64,000 bases of DNA from Dermacentor variabilis (Eukaryota > Arthropoda > Arachnida > Ixodida > Ixodidae): assembly GCF_050947875.1 (NCBI RefSeq), contig NC_134568.1:212827678-212891677 (forward strand), given 5' to 3'. A model generated the notes under the pieces. It was not told the DNA's origin, ran no database searches, and saw only the letters and a list, made by a program, of their open reading frames with translations. Positions 10,619-22,150 of the stretch are shown here, one piece after another. Position 1 is the first letter of the stretch. Every line of letters starts with the position of its first letter. Position numbers and translations under genes: made by a program.

Positions 10619-10844
10619 AAAAATTAAAAAATAAATTATGGGGTTTTACGCGTCAAAACCACTTTCTGATTATGAGACACGCCGTAGTGGAGGACTCCGG
10701 AAATTTCGACCACCTGGGGTTCTTTAACGTGTACCTAAATCTAAGTACACGGGTGTTTTCGCATTTCGCCCCCATCCAAATGCGGCCGCCGTGGCCGGGA
10801 TTCCATTCCGCGACCTCGTGTTCAGCAGCCCAACACCATAGCCA
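10619..10844 (+). mobile_element. Ruka SINE inserted in mariner copy 1
   Basis: The body contains the diagnostic Ruka words: ggggttttacg, tgattatgagacacgccg, gaccacctggggttcttta and acgggtgttttcgcatttcg, ending in cagcccaacaccatagcca. It lies in the mariner transposase between cattgtgga and gcggaacaag, which are adjacent in mariner copy 2. An A-rich stretch precedes the body. Confidence 0.88.
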
Positions 10845-13645
10845 GGTCGCGGAACAAGATGACCCTATTCGTCAATTTTCCACGTCGTTTGTTCTTGATG
10901 GCGGCACGCGGCCGATCCGGCGTTTCACAATACCGGAAACGATTGATAGTCTCTCCGGCTTTAGAAAATTCTATCAGTAACGGCCCCTGACGATTGAAAA
11001 AAAGAAAATAGTAAACAACACCTTTCCGGCGGAAATGACGGCCTTTGCTTTCTTTGGGGTCGGTGAATTCGAATGTTTCCACGGTAAGCTTTTTCCGCTT
11101 CGTGTTTCAGCTTCCTGTTCAAGTCGTGTTTCAGTCTCGTACTAGTGGCACCATGGTTCGTCCCTGACCACAATTGCAGACAAGAAGCGTCAACCTCATT
11201 GTGATACCGGATCAGATTAGTGAAGGCAGCGCAGAACCTTCTTCTGGCGGTGGTTCAAAATCTTGGGCATCCATTGCGCACACAAGAGCCGATGACCTAG
11301 ATGTTCATGAATTATGCTGTGAACCGAGCCGCGACTGATGTTCACACGCTCTGCCAGTTCATCGATGTTTATCCTCCGTTCTTGTCTCATCAGCTCATCA
11401 ACTTTTGCACTTGTGTTGCGGGTGATTGCACGATGGCTTTGGCCCGGTTTTGGATCGTCTTTGCAGCTTTCACGTCTTTTTTCCACCATTTGCTCCAATG
11501 CTTCACAGTGGCCAATGAAATGCAATGTTCAACGCACACAGCAGCCATACGGCGAATAATTTCCTTTTGGGAAACACCTTCAGCTGTAAAAACATTCACG
11601 GCGCCCCGCTGCTCAACTTCTGAAGTGTCCATTACGTCACGCAACCATGTTCAATCCAGTGTATGAGAGCATTAAAGAACATTTACCCTCACATCTGCGT
11701 GTCACTTCTGTAAATGAAAGATGCCTGGGTGCTACGCGCATGCCTCGCAGATAATGAACCGAACCGTTATTGCGCGGGGTGGGTAGGCTCACTTTCATTT
11801 AACTCGCCCTCGTTCATTAGAAATGCGAAGATACAATGGAATATACAAATGCTTGATAAAGGGCAAAAAAGTGTCACTGGAAAGAAAGTCCACTGCACGT
11901 ATGCACAAAACCTCGCAACAAGTTATTTAAATATACGCATAAGTCTCCAATAAATCTACGTATCTAAGAAAAAGTCACTGTATATAACGCGTCAAACGAG
12001 GCAAATAAACATGTAGCGCAATCACAGATTCACAGAATCCTAGATCCCGCCCTCATTCCATCCCCCCCCCCCCCCGATGTATCGCGTGCGAAGGAAGGCG
12101 GCGCGCTTGCTCCCCGCTTTTCTCCTTTGCGCACGCAAGACTGAGCCACCATCGTCGGCTCACCCATTTCACCCCCTCCCCCTACCCTTTCACTCGCACA
12201 TACGGCATGCGGCGCGCGGTCACAACGTTATTGGCCTGAGACTTCATACGAAACATGAGGGCGACGGCGACAGCAGGAATCCGCCTGAAGTCTTCATATA
12301 ATTGCTATCGCAATAATATAATAGTAGTATCCGGCAACCGAAGCATGCCGTGGCCGATTACTTTCCGCAAAAGGAGTAACAAACTGTCACCATGCAACAA
12401 TTCGCTGCGCCGCAACAATGTATTTTTTTTTCCTTTTGTGGGGCGGAGGCACCAAAATGAAAAGAAAAACGCAAAGGAGAGTATGTTGGCCACAATCCAA
12501 TGCCTACTTTGGGCCCCTAATGTGGCTACCGAACGAATATTGAAGAAAACGTGAGACGCTTGGTCCACCGAGAGCCATACGCATAGTGCTCGGTATTTTA
12601 CACCGGGGAGACGACTTTCCGGGGAGGTTGCGCTCAAGCGAACACGGTCATGGTGGTGAACACAGTGATGGCGGTGAGCGACCATTGTTTCTTTTTCTCG
12701 TCTGCTAGCCAGAAGGCGTCCAAAACTCTGCCAGGCGAAAATTCATTCGGCCAGAGAAAACCACACGCGCACCGAAGTACGCCGCGTGGTGGTTTCGGGG
12801 CAGCACAAGAAAACGCATGCGCTCTCGCTGGCTCTGGCAGCCCGCGGGTAGGGTAGCAAAATTAAAAATAATTAAGAGGCTCAATGTGGCCTCACGAATA
12901 AAAGTCATAATAGCAAAAATAAATAACAGTTAACGTAGTTACCCTGGCTGGCTTTAATGGCTTGGCGTGGATGATTTGGCGTAGGTGAAAAAAAAATGTT
13001 GATATTTTTTTATGCAACATGACGGCACAAATAAACAACCACAACGCTTCGTGTGATCGTATCTCGCTGCCTGTTTTCTCAAGTTGTCGGATAGTGTGTT
13101 GATTTGGCTTGTCTCATTGTATGTTCCGATCTAAGACTTTAGAAAAGTCAATGCACCTTGGACGTCAAATGTTTATAACAACATTAAGCCCACAAAGTTC
13201 CGGAATTGAAAATCTAAAGCACGACTTTGGAAATATCAATGCACCTTTCGCATCAAAAGTTTATTAGAACTTTATACCCATAAAGTGTCAGAATTGACAG
13301 CCAAGCGCTCCCGATTCCGCGGCCTCAGCGAGATGCCGCGACGAGCCCGCCTTCCACGGCTTTGGAACTCCTTGTGGAGCTCCTTGCGTTACGATATGTG
13401 ACTCCCGGTGCATGGGCGTTGCCGCGAAATCCAGCCCGATTTCGCAATGTTCGCGCTAAAATGTTTTTATTTTCGAGCGTAAAAAGGACATTCTAGACAA
13501 AATCGAGCATGATTTCCGGCGCCGGGGGTTGTTTTGGCCGGCGGCGCATGGACAGCACGAAAAAATTTCGGGGGGGGGGGGGCGGGGGCTGAAGCCCCAT
13601 TAGTCCCCCCCCCCCCCCCCCATTGGCTATGCCCCTGCTTCCGTC

Positions 13646-15537
13646 TGTCAGGTTTTGCGAAATTTCCTGCTCCAAGGGAAGTGGTGTAGTTCCGAGGATG
13701 ATGTCTTCTTATGTTTCTCTTTTCTTTTTCTAATTCTACACATCCCACAAATATACCCTGTGAACGCCCCAGAGCCGCTCTTTCTCTCAGCGGCAATATT
13801 TGCAATGATCTTTTGAACTCTGCCTTCTCTGCCCAATGCGCCTCTTTCGGTATTCGTTTCCGATTAATCTTCAGACAGGAAATGTGCATCATTAGAGTCA
13901 CCAAACCAGATAAGTTAAATATAAAATCACCTACCAAGTTAAACTGCACAATCGGTGGGGTGACATTTTTCCCCAAATTTTCCATCGCAGCGTTCACGTT
14001 CCTGTATCTGCCACTAAAAACGAGGCACCAAAAGAAAGCAGGATGGACGTGTTCATGCATACGGACTTAGCGGAATTTCTCCAATTCCTCGTCTTAAGTT
14101 GAAAAATATATTGCTGTCCGCTCCTCTCTTTCCTTCATTTTTTGCTCCCCCATCAAGCATCTGCCATGGGTTTGGCGGTCGTCGTCGTTTCCTCGCCGAC
14201 TATATTTGTCGATGTATCTGGACAACATGTGCCACTAGGTGGGTTGCCGAATAGACAAGTTGCAGTTGCTGCGGTCTGGTCTACGTATAGGTGACTGGGT
14301 TTGTGCCGTTTTGCATGTGCTCGTTTTTAGCCAATACCCCTGAATGGACGTGCAACTGTAACACAGAAGGTAAGGAGCCCTAAATCTGCTTAGATATGCG
14401 TCGTACTTCTCTGTGTCGTCAGAATTCCTCCCTCCACACGAATAATACATCATCTTCGCCCTAATGGCGCGTACAGCTAACAGCTACAGGCGACGAAGAT
14501 GCGCTCGAGTCATCCGCCACAGCTGTCGCTATAACTCTGACAAGCTTCGAATCACTTAGAACCCAACGTTGCGTTCAACCTGAGTGTAGAATTTTTCTAC
14601 ATTTATGAAAAAATCTGAGGTGACGGAAATTCTATTCAAGCATTGATGTACCGGTAGCACAGAGACCTCGGAAAGTATAAGGACGTTTACCACGTGAAAA
14701 AAAAAATATATATATATAACCTTGAAGAGGCAACGTGAAAGATTTGGCTAGATTCACTGAAAGCAGGTTTTCTACTCGTCAAAAAGTCGCGCTGTCATGC
14801 TTTGATCTAAGGACAGGTGCTGCGCGCTGCAGCCTGACGAGAACGCGCCATTATTTCACTCAACGCTGATAAAAATAAAATTAGTATACCTGTTCTATAT
14901 TTGCCTGTGTATTTTGCTACCTTCTTACTATAGCTCTGTACTATAGCCAACGCAGTCCAATGCTGGCAAGTGCTGCGGTTACTATCCAGAAAGGTGGTTG
15001 TGTTGTTTTGTTATCGGTAACGACTAGGCTAGTAAAACTACGTAATGACTATTGGCTTTGCAATGTAACGGCTAGCCCACAACTGTTTCGCGTGGCGATT
15101 CAGCGATGAGTGTCCATAACTAATAAATATGGAAGATTTGAGTGAGAATTACAATTTTTGCTGCCGGTGACTGTAGCAGTGGCGCACATGAGAATTTGTA
15201 CGAGTAACCCCAGAAACATAATTGTTTAGCACATTTTCACTAACTAACTAGTTAATTGCCAGGTGTGAGGGTTTGTTGCTATTGCAAAATTGATGTCATT
15301 CACAACGCAATCCGCACCCTCTTGATAGAAATGCAGCTCTTATCCCCCCTTTCGAGAAATGTGCCCTGAAAACCTCCGACAAAATGTCTCCCTTTCCCCG
15401 TTAGCAGCTAGGAGCACTGCATTCTTCTCATTTGCTGAAGATCATTCCACAATCTTACATCAAGCATAAAAGCGGTCTGATATGACATATTGTCTTCAGT
15501 ATACCAGAATACACCAAAGCAGCGCACTTAGGAATGA
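13646..15537 (-). repeat. Repeat unit U, copy A, proximal part
   Basis: This sequence matches 42029-43860 (B) and 51500-53320 (C) over about 1.8 kb, starting tctgtcaggttttgc and ending near the gaagatca...caagca words at 15436-15470. On the minus strand it carries a degraded frame (14060-13467) with CLKINRKRIPKEAHWAEKAE and then HFPWSRKFRKTDRR, which continues across the insertion into VTLTRLRRRV and so is the part of LINE ORF2 before the C-terminus. The opposite-strand frame 13711-14070 also stays open in copy B, but it is most likely a shadow. A 5'-truncated RTE element was inserted next to its end. Confidence 0.75.
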
Positions 15538-15550
15538 ATGGTTAGTTGGT

Positions 15551-16378
15551 TAAGAATCGGGGATAAGAGTTAATGGAGAATACCTTAGTAACTTGCGAAT
15601 CGCTGATGATATTGACTTGCTTAGTAACTCAGGGGACCAATTGCAATGCATGCACACTGACCTGGAGAGGCAAAGCAGAAGGGTGGGTCTAAACATTAAT
15701 CTGCAGAAAATTAAAGTAATGTTTAACAGTCTCGGAAGAGAACAGCAGTTTACGAGAGGTAGCGAGGCACTGGAAGTGGTAAGGGAATACATCTACTTAG
15801 GACAAGTAGTGACCGCGGATCCGGATCATGAGACTGAAATAATCATAAGAATAAGAATGGGCTGGGGCGCGTTTGGCAGGCATTCTCAGATCATGAACAG
15901 CAGGTTGCCATTATCCTTCAAGAGAAAAGTGTTTAACAGCTGTGTCTTACCAGTACTAACATAAGGGGCAGAAACCTTGAGGCTAACGAAAAGGGTTCTA
16001 CTTAAATTCAGGACGACGCAACGAGCTATGGAAAGAATGATGGGTGTAACGTTAAGGGATAAGAAAAGAGAAGATTGGGTGAGAGAACAAACACGAGTTA
16101 ATGACACCTTAGTTGAAATCAAGAAAAAGAAATGGGGGGGGGGGGGGCATGGGCAGGACATGTAATGAGGAGGGAAGATAACCGATGGTCATTAAGGGTT
16201 GCGGACTGGATTCCAAGGGAAGGGAAGAGTAGCAGGGGGCGGCAGAAAGTTAGGTGGGCTGATGAGATTAAGAAGTTCGCAGGGACAACATGGCCATAAT
16301 TAGTACATGATCGGGGTTGTAGGAGAAGTTTGGGAGAAGCCTTTGCCCTGCAGTGGGCGTAACCAGGCTCATGATGAC

Positions 16379-16409
<31 letters not shown>
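15551..16409 (+). mobile_element. RTE-type LINE, 5'-truncated copy
   Basis: A 13-bp duplication atggttagttggt flanks it exactly (15538-15550 and 16410-16422). The body starts inside the reverse transcriptase with NGEYLSNLRIADDIDLL (ADD catalytic motif), continues as LNINLQKIKVMFNSLGREQQ, and is broken by an in-frame TAA near 15961 before ETLRLTKRVLLKFRTTQRAM. It ends in a (GAT)n tail (16375-16409). It is about 90% similar by eye to the 3' part of the longer copy at 41180-42028. 5' truncation and a short tandem-repeat tail are typical of RTE insertions by target-primed reverse transcription. Confidence 0.9.
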
Positions 16410-16412
<3 letters not shown>

Positions 16413-16422
16413 GTTAGTTGGT

Positions 16423-18109
16423 GTGAAATCAATAGAAATCTCTTATGAGTGCTTGAAATTCTTCCCGAATGAGAAGCGCGTCGTCATACGTGTCCCTCAG
16501 TCCTTCGACTTTGTGATCTGTCGCTGAATTTTCCTCTGGAATTTTCGCGCTTTTAGCTCGATTTGTGAAGCTCGATGCGAGTGTTACTATGTGGTTTTAC
16601 ACGTAATTCAATTTACGTTCCGAGGGTCCTATTGGCAACTCTGCTTCTGTTCTTCTGCTAAGCTCGGCTCAAGGAGAATACTTTTCCACACAGGCATGGA
16701 AATTGGTCAGATTTTTATTCTCTGTCATGTCTCCCCGCCCAAAGGTTGGATCCTCTCTGTAAATATTATTTAACACTACAGCGCGCGATAACTTCCAATC
16801 AGCTGATAGTTCTGCTTTCCCAGAATTTGTCCATTGGTCCGGAATTTGGCAGTAACCTTTCCCAGGAGTTGTTCATTGGTCTCAGACCCGGCAGAAATCT
16901 ATCCCACGGCACAACCGCAACAGTCATCGGTTCTGGCATAGGTCAGCGATCGCTCTCGGCTTCGTCCGCGCCCACAGACATAGATGCGCGTGTGAACAGG
17001 AACTGCTATGCCGGTGTTCGTTTTCATAACAAATTCACGTACACAGAGTCTCCGGGTTCAGACTTGTGATGCCTTGGGTATAAGCACTGGAGCACCAACG
17101 TGAGGCGCATTTCTTGGAATCCACTTCTTGCGCATCGCTTTCACGTAAACCCCGTGGCTTGGAGGTGACGACCCCAGCAGAAGTATGCCCTGCAGACAGC
17201 CCAATGGCGAACGCCTTTTCCACGCCCAGGCACGCTCTGCCTCTCTGAATCCATGCATCAAGACGAAGGAATGTGCAAGTACGGTGCACGGCAAGTGGTT
17301 TGGCTGTTCCGCAAGTGGAGCCGCCGACTCTGGTTGCAGCAACCCCGCCGTCGCCAGCCCGCTTCGTTCTTAAGGCACCACGCACTGTTTACGGCCGCTC
17401 GCTTGGCACCAGCTCGTTCGGCATGTTGCATCGGGCTTGACACTTTTGATCACATTGCGCTTCTAGTAGCGCTGTATGTGTAACGTTTTTGATAATACGG
17501 GCATCATATTCTGTCGTGCACGCGTCAAGTTTCGTATCCAAACTTCATTAAAATAGCTCTGGTTGTCCATCAGCACGTGGAAAACACCCCGCAAACACCA
17601 GAATAGAAAACAGGGTGAGTTGTAGAAAGTTAGGAACTGGCAATCAATCTTTATTAAAAAAATGAACGTTAGCATATACATATACAAATGACAAAGTGAA
17701 AAGTAGGCGAGTGAAAATTAGGAAGGGATTATGATCGCGACTGCGCCACTAACATAAAGTTTTAGACTCATCGTACTTTGCAAGTGTTAGCGAGATACCG
17801 AAATTCTTTATCACTGGGAGCGATAGATGCTTGACCAAAACGCAATGTCACATTTCCTTATAATATGCAAAGCTTCAATGACCTCACGGGTCAGCTGGTG
17901 ACAAGGCGAGATGGAATGGTCGTGTCACAAAACACGGGGAATAGAGTGAACGCCTGTGCTCTCGAAATAATATGTTCATCCGTATTTTGCTTTGGCCAAT
18001 GTATGTGTTTCAACGCGTTAAGAAGAGCTGATAAACTATATCACTTTTTCACGTAGCAAATTTCGATACATGGCGCACAAGCACCCGCCTGCTATACTGC
18101 AGATCCTCC
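16423..18109. other. Non-coding stretch, no feature recognised
   Basis: No repeat family or gene was recognised. Overlapping 60-116 codon ORFs around 17035-17480 on both strands have no motifs. A short block at about 17893-17932 (gagatggaatggtcgtgtca and cggggaatag) recurs at 19341-19378. Confidence 0.35.
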
Positions 18110-18240
18110 AGGACCGATTTTTCTCCTCTCAATCTCTCCCGCCCCTTTCCCCCTCACCCACCGAAGGGTAGCCAACCGGGTTCAGTCCTGGTTGAGCCCC
18201 CTGCCTTTAGTTTATCCTTTACCTCTCTCTCTCTCTCGTC
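18110..18240 (+). repeat. Interspersed repeat 3' end with (CT)n tail
   Basis: Contains ccaccgaagggtagccaacc followed by gttcagtcctggttgagc and a (CT)n tract (18224-18237). The layout is that of a retroposon 3' end with a simple tail; no coding part is attached. The family was not identified. Confidence 0.35.
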
Positions 18241-18244
18241 AGGA

Positions 18245-19462
18245 ATGACTGTTCGGTATTCCTGAACACAACACAATAGATATAAAGAGGTGGCATTTCA
18301 TTGAAGAAATTATACACGGTAATGGCCATCAATACATCAACCACTCATTGATTGATTAGATAAATAAATTCTGCTATTAATATATTTAGCAGAATTATGG
18401 GGCACATTGAAATCACACAACTTAAATTTGCTAATTTTTAGAAGCGCCTCTCCTTGCTAAAAAAAAACCTGAGACTAGCACTACTTTCATGAGATTGTGG
18501 CGAGCATGTGACGCCTCCTCGGACACAATCTTCATCGGCCCGCCAGGCTCGGCGAGCAACATTGATCACCGCACCAAATAAACACCGACGACCACAGCTG
18601 CTCGCGATCAGTCATCGTTCACCGCCACGACGCTGCGGAGCTTCTCTCGGACGCAGGGTGCCTCGACACCGCCCCCTCGTCCACGAACGCGGGCTTATCG
18701 TGACAGAATATGTGACCGAACTTTCCAGCAAAATGCATTCGTGTTCCAGTTCACCATTTCCTCTCTTTAGAACCTCGTCTGGCCATGATCTATTATGCTG
18801 TGACTGTGACAGTCTTATGCAAAATTTAGATAAAGTTTAGCTTGTTTCATTAGGTTGGATTAACAGTAATTGGTACGTCATGACGCACACATGAGCATAC
18901 ACTAAACCAAATGAATTTAGGTCCATACCTTTGTTAATTTGTCCAAATGCACAGGGGCTCAACGGTACAACCTGTGAAACACCCAAGTACGGCAAAATAT
19001 ATTCCTGACGTTGGAAATAAATTACGTGTCACGCCGCGACTTTGTTCTGTATGTGCGTTCTCGTCTATCGTTCATTCCTGGCTGTGTTGTGCCGTTCTCG
19101 GAGATTCATTCGAACACAATAAACGGATCTCGTGGAGGTGGGCGCTTCTTGAGCCACCGGATTAGCGCTTGATCGCTGGCAGGGCACCATCACAATGCGT
19201 CATAAAAACGCTCGCTTTCGCCACATGGCCTGAGCTCGGCATTCCCCAGTGCCAATCGGTAGCGCAAAAAGCGCCGGCCACGATACAAGCCGACTATCGC
19301 GTTTGAAGGGCAAACATTAGAGCAGTAACAAAATTGAACGAGATGAAATGGTCGTGTCACGAAAAACGGGGAATAGTGTGTAGTCCGTTTTACACACTTC
19401 GCTTGAAAATGTATATAGCGAAGCGTAGCTTTTCCTTTCCTTTGTAGGCAACCGAGGTCACG
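18245..19462. other. Non-coding stretch, no feature recognised
   Basis: No coding signal was seen. The block 18500-18720 and the block 19030-19200 (with an AATAAA-containing cacaataaacgga at 19116) look LTR-like in composition, but no LTR pair, primer site or gag/pol was found nearby. Confidence 0.3.
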
Positions 19463-19488
19463 TGAGAGAGAGAGAGAGAGAGAGAGAG
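19463..19488. repeat. (GA)n microsatellite
   Basis: Thirteen consecutive GA units. Confidence 0.95.
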
Positions 19489-19630
19489 CTTGATTGCCGC
19501 TCAGTGGATTACTGAGCAGGTGGCCTAGTTGGGTAAGAATGTGCCGTCGCTGTCGTGTGAGAATATGGCGGATTTCCTGACAGCGTTTGTAGATGGCCAC
19601 TAGTTTACCAACTGTATTGTGACAGCCCCT

Positions 19631-19921
19631 TTAGAGCAGGCGCCGGTTGCTGGGATTAGGGGGAACGCTCACAGCCAACTTGGTGCCTTTAAATATCAAC
19701 ACGTCCGACTCGGATTTCTGCTCCTGTGTAAGCCCAACGTACGGGAAATGTTTGGGGAGGCGGGATATTAACAGGGAGTCGCAGAGTCGGAACATATACG
19801 TTTCTCTCAGCCCACGAGAGTAATCGGAAATAACGATGGAGCATGCCGAGAACTTGGTCGCCCTGTTTAAGGAGGTGATTGACATTTGTATAGCCACCAC
19901 CATCTTGCTGATGGAATGCAC
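19631..19921 (-). CDS. Unrecognised 96-codon ORF
   Basis: A minus-strand ORF starts MHSISKMVVAIQMS and ends LAVSVPPNPSNRRLL. It has balanced amino-acid use and no low-complexity tract, unlike most neighbouring ORFs. I do not recognise a family. Just downstream on the same strand, a frame reads KLVAIYKRCQEIRHILTRQR. It could be a fragment of a retroelement ORF or chance. No second copy was found in the window. Confidence 0.15.
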   Translation of the reverse strand: MHSISKMVVAIQMSITSLNRATKFSACSIVISDYSRGLRETYMFRLCDSLLISRLPKHFPYVGLTQEQKSESDVLIFKGTKLAVSVPPNPSNRRLL

Positions 19922-20377
19922 GCGAGATTACCGAAGGAAAACTACATGAAAAAGAGCTCTCGTGTAATCAGTGTCCGCTACATCGCAAGGATTACCGTTT
20001 GTTTTTTGTTTATTTTGCCTGCTTTCTTATAACATACAGTTGCTCGAGCGAAAGGTGATCATGACGGAAACCGCATTGTTTTTCTTTTAAGAACAAAGAT
20101 CACACGGGCGGTATTTAACTACCACCGTTATAGAAAGAGTATCCAATCAAAATGCAATACAGACTCGCAAGTTCTGAGAGTTCGAATGGGAATGCGCGTT
20201 GCGAGTTCACCGGCAACAATGAGTAAATTGAAATATGTGCCGTAAAGTATTTAATTAAAAAGTTAGCTGCAGAATGTTTTTAATTGTCCGCCTCTTTAAG
20301 TTACCCAGCTCAATCACTGTAGCTATGCTATCTGCCACAGGTGATACCAAATTCTCTGGTGTCGATTCTTCACTTTT

Positions 20378-20460
20378 GGGTATGGTATGGTATGGTATGG
20401 TATTCCTTATGCGATGGCGCACACCCACTGTGGTGGATTGGCCAAGATTTGGATGAAATT
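20378..20460 (-). repeat. LINE 3' end with pentanucleotide tail
   Basis: On the minus strand a 3' end containing ggccaatccaccacagtggg and gtgcgcca is followed by four copies of ATACC. The same kind of tail (ACCAT repeats) closes the LINE fragment at 26186-26547. Only the terminal about 80 bases are present. Confidence 0.5.
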
Positions 20461-20547
20461 AGGCTATCTTTATTAAAAAACTGAAAATGGTAAAGCTAAC
20501 TGGAGGAAATGAACAAAAATACACACAGCATCTTCTTTTTCTTCTCT

Positions 20548-20612
20548 ATGGGGTTTTACGTGCCAAAATCACTTTCTGATTGTGGTGCATCTACAGGACC
20601 ATAATAACGACC
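20548..20612 (+). mobile_element. Ruka SINE, 5' fragment
   Basis: Starts ctatggggttttacgtgcca and continues atcactttctgattgtggtg, as in Ruka, and then diverges after about 65 bases. Confidence 0.55.
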
Positions 20613-21341
20613 GGCGTAGGCAGAATCGTATCCTCAGTAATGAAATATCGCGAAATTTCAGCCATGCCAGTTTCTCATTTCAATATTCTCTCCAGCAGAG
20701 TTGAATAACCTTTGAATGAGGTAAATGTGAAGTACCCGACGTTACGACCGGAGGTCACGTGAACCAGCAAAGTGTTGACGACTGAAAACTGATGCGTCGT
20801 CCGCTCAATTTCATACGTGCGCCTAGGTTCGTCGACGTTGGAGCCTGGTGCAAGACGCGCACTTGCGTCTCCCGAGCGAGTTTCGTCAAACCCACTTGCA
20901 GCAGTTCTGATAAATGCATCACCACCGGCGTATTTAACGTCACACTATTTTGATCTCAACAATGTCGTTTTCATGACGGCTATCGCGACGAGTCCGGAGA
21001 AGGGACCCAGGTTTAATTTCGAGATTTTAAAATTGAAATAAATTGGCTATTAGCAATCTGCTGTAAGTCATACTTTGTCGAAGCGTTCTTCGTAGGTATT
21101 CAAAGATTATGCTGTATTCAAGTCAGCCTCTAAATTTAGTGCGCACACTATGACAATTCTGCATGGTCTAAAAGAATGCACCCGGTATATTAAAAGGAAT
21201 TTAGTGCCCTTGCACACTGTGAAAACGGATAACCAATGAAGCTTTATCTGGATGACTATATTGACAACTATATTGATTTATATGGTTATTGCTGCATTCA
21301 ATGAATAAACACACATACACGTAACTTCGTGATTATCGTCT
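20613..21341. other. Non-coding stretch, no feature recognised
   Basis: No family, repeat or convincing ORF was seen. Confidence 0.35.
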
Positions 21342-21597
21342 TTATTTTGTCTCATTCGTTACCACAGTGACCATAGCTTCGTGGTCGCTGTGGTACGCCG
21401 CGATCGACTGTTCTGCTATGCTAGACACATTTTTGACAAAGGTTAAACCTGCACACGACCAGTGACGCGTGGTCGGACCAATTCCGTCCGTGTAGCGCTC
21501 AATTCCAAACTGTTCCAACAGGAAGGATACAATCCACTTACCGTCGCGTCGCGCTAGGTCGACGTCAAAGTCCACGATTGGTGGGTAGACTAATGCG
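21342..21597 (-). pseudogene. Endonuclease-domain fragment of a retroelement
   Basis: The minus-strand frame reads IVDFDVDLARRDGKWI, FLLEQFGIERYT, PTTRHWSCAGLTFVKNV and AYHSDHEAMVTVV before a stop at 21342. The order GDFNxDL ... PTTRxxSCIDLTF ... YxSDHxA(I/M)VTV is the C-terminal half of the exonuclease-endonuclease-phosphatase fold that nicks target DNA in retroelements. Here GDFN has become VDFD and CIDL has become CAGL, so catalytic asparagine and aspartate positions are altered. The N-terminal half is absent. An AATAAA lies beyond the stop near 21302 on the opposite strand only. Confidence 0.5.
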
Positions 21598-21959
21598 TTT
21601 CATTATACTTTACGACCTTCCAATGGGAGCGAAGGAGCACCGCCATCCCACGTTTTATATATGACCACGGAGGTGACGCGTCATAACATGGTTGATGGGA
21701 TGATTACATTCAGAGCGAGCACCGCGACTGATAACATGAAGGCGCTATACATTCTAGACGGCACTTGCACAGGGACACATTTTTCATCAGAAACCTAGCC
21801 ATATACATTCGCTCTGTAAAATATTGTCTGAATATATATCTTCTGGGTTGGATTCCGCCCAGCACCGGATAAATTTGGAAGATTTCTTTCTTTTTTTTTT
21901 TCGTGAAGGGGGGGGAGGGTCTAGTTGAATAGCGGCCCATAACCCGTGGCCACTACTCA
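21598..21959. other. Non-coding stretch, no feature recognised
   Basis: Nothing recognised except homopolymer runs at 21891-21915. Confidence 0.35.
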
Positions 21960-22150
21960 ATGACCCATGTTGTCATCAAAAGAGATTCATTGAAGAGCGG
22001 CACACACTGTGTGTCAGATGAGATGCCCAGCGACTCAAGTTGGTCCGATGGTCGGTTTCGAAGTGAATCTGGCTCCGTCAGCTCAGCAGCCCCGATGTGC
22101 TACCCATTATACCACGGATTACTACCCACTGACCCAATAAGTTGGCGGGA
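21960..22150 (-). repeat. Possible tRNA-like SINE head
   Basis: On the minus strand GGTATAATGGGTAGCACA could serve as an A box, and ATTCACTTCGAAACC about 45 bases later resembles a B box. The short word aagttggcgggaaaa at 22138 recurs at 23760. The evidence is weak, with a single copy only. Confidence 0.25.

Larger units (their letters stand above)
9923..11632 (-). pseudogene. mariner transposase, copy 1, disrupted
   Basis: The frame begins MDTSEVEQRGAVNVFTAEGV at 11632 with the N-terminal helix-turn-helix, then the second DNA-binding motif INIDELAERVNISRGSVHSI (about 11408-11349), and matches copy 2 at 61236. The DRQGPLLIEFSKAGETIN region appears near 11010-10950. The C-terminal end QQPKEFYETGITRLASQWDK lies at 10034-9975 with the stop at 9923. 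A long part of the catalytic core between about 11220 and 11090 is missing. A hairpin-bearing insertion (10139-10525) and a Ruka SINE (10619-10844) split the rest. It cannot encode a working transposase. Family knowledge: mariner transposases use a D,D34D triad for cut-and-paste at TA. Confidence 0.85.
9864..11812 (-). mobile_element. mariner element, copy 1 (interrupted)
   Basis: The terminal inverted repeat is CGAGGGCGAGTCAAATGAAA at 9864 and its reverse complement (with one change) ends at 11812. A TA precedes the first end (9862-9863); the other flank reads TT instead of TA. The flanking sequence gcatttctaatg beyond the 11812 end is also present beside the mariner in hAT-like copy 2, so both descend from one insertion. 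The internal transposase reads on the minus strand and is broken by two later insertions. Confidence 0.88.
8554..13637 (-). mobile_element. hAT-like DNA transposon copy 1, carrying a mariner passenger
   Basis: Seen: the 8-bp duplication CTTCCGTC lies at 8546-8553 and 13638-13645, immediately outside imperfect inverted ends CAGTGGCGTAGCCA (8554) and CAGGGGCATAGCCA (read inward from 13637), each followed by long G-runs. The interior is homologous, in reverse, to 59231-63142, so the borders are confirmed by two copies. Family knowledge: CAG...CTG ends with an 8-bp duplication fit hAT (or P) elements. No hAT transposase is visible, so the copy is non-autonomous. It contains a mariner (9864-11812), which holds a hairpin insertion (10139-10525) and a Ruka (10619-10844). 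A segment at about 8820-9260 has no counterpart in copy 2. The part at 12060-12900 resembles sequence at 48620-49480. The superfamily is less certain than the element itself. Confidence 0.82.

Noticed and set aside
13711..14070. Plus-strand 119-codon ORF, also open in U-B (42090-42443)
   Set aside because: The preservation looked interesting, but the minus strand carries the LINE frame joining HFPWSRK to LTRLRRR, and copy C does not keep the plus frame.
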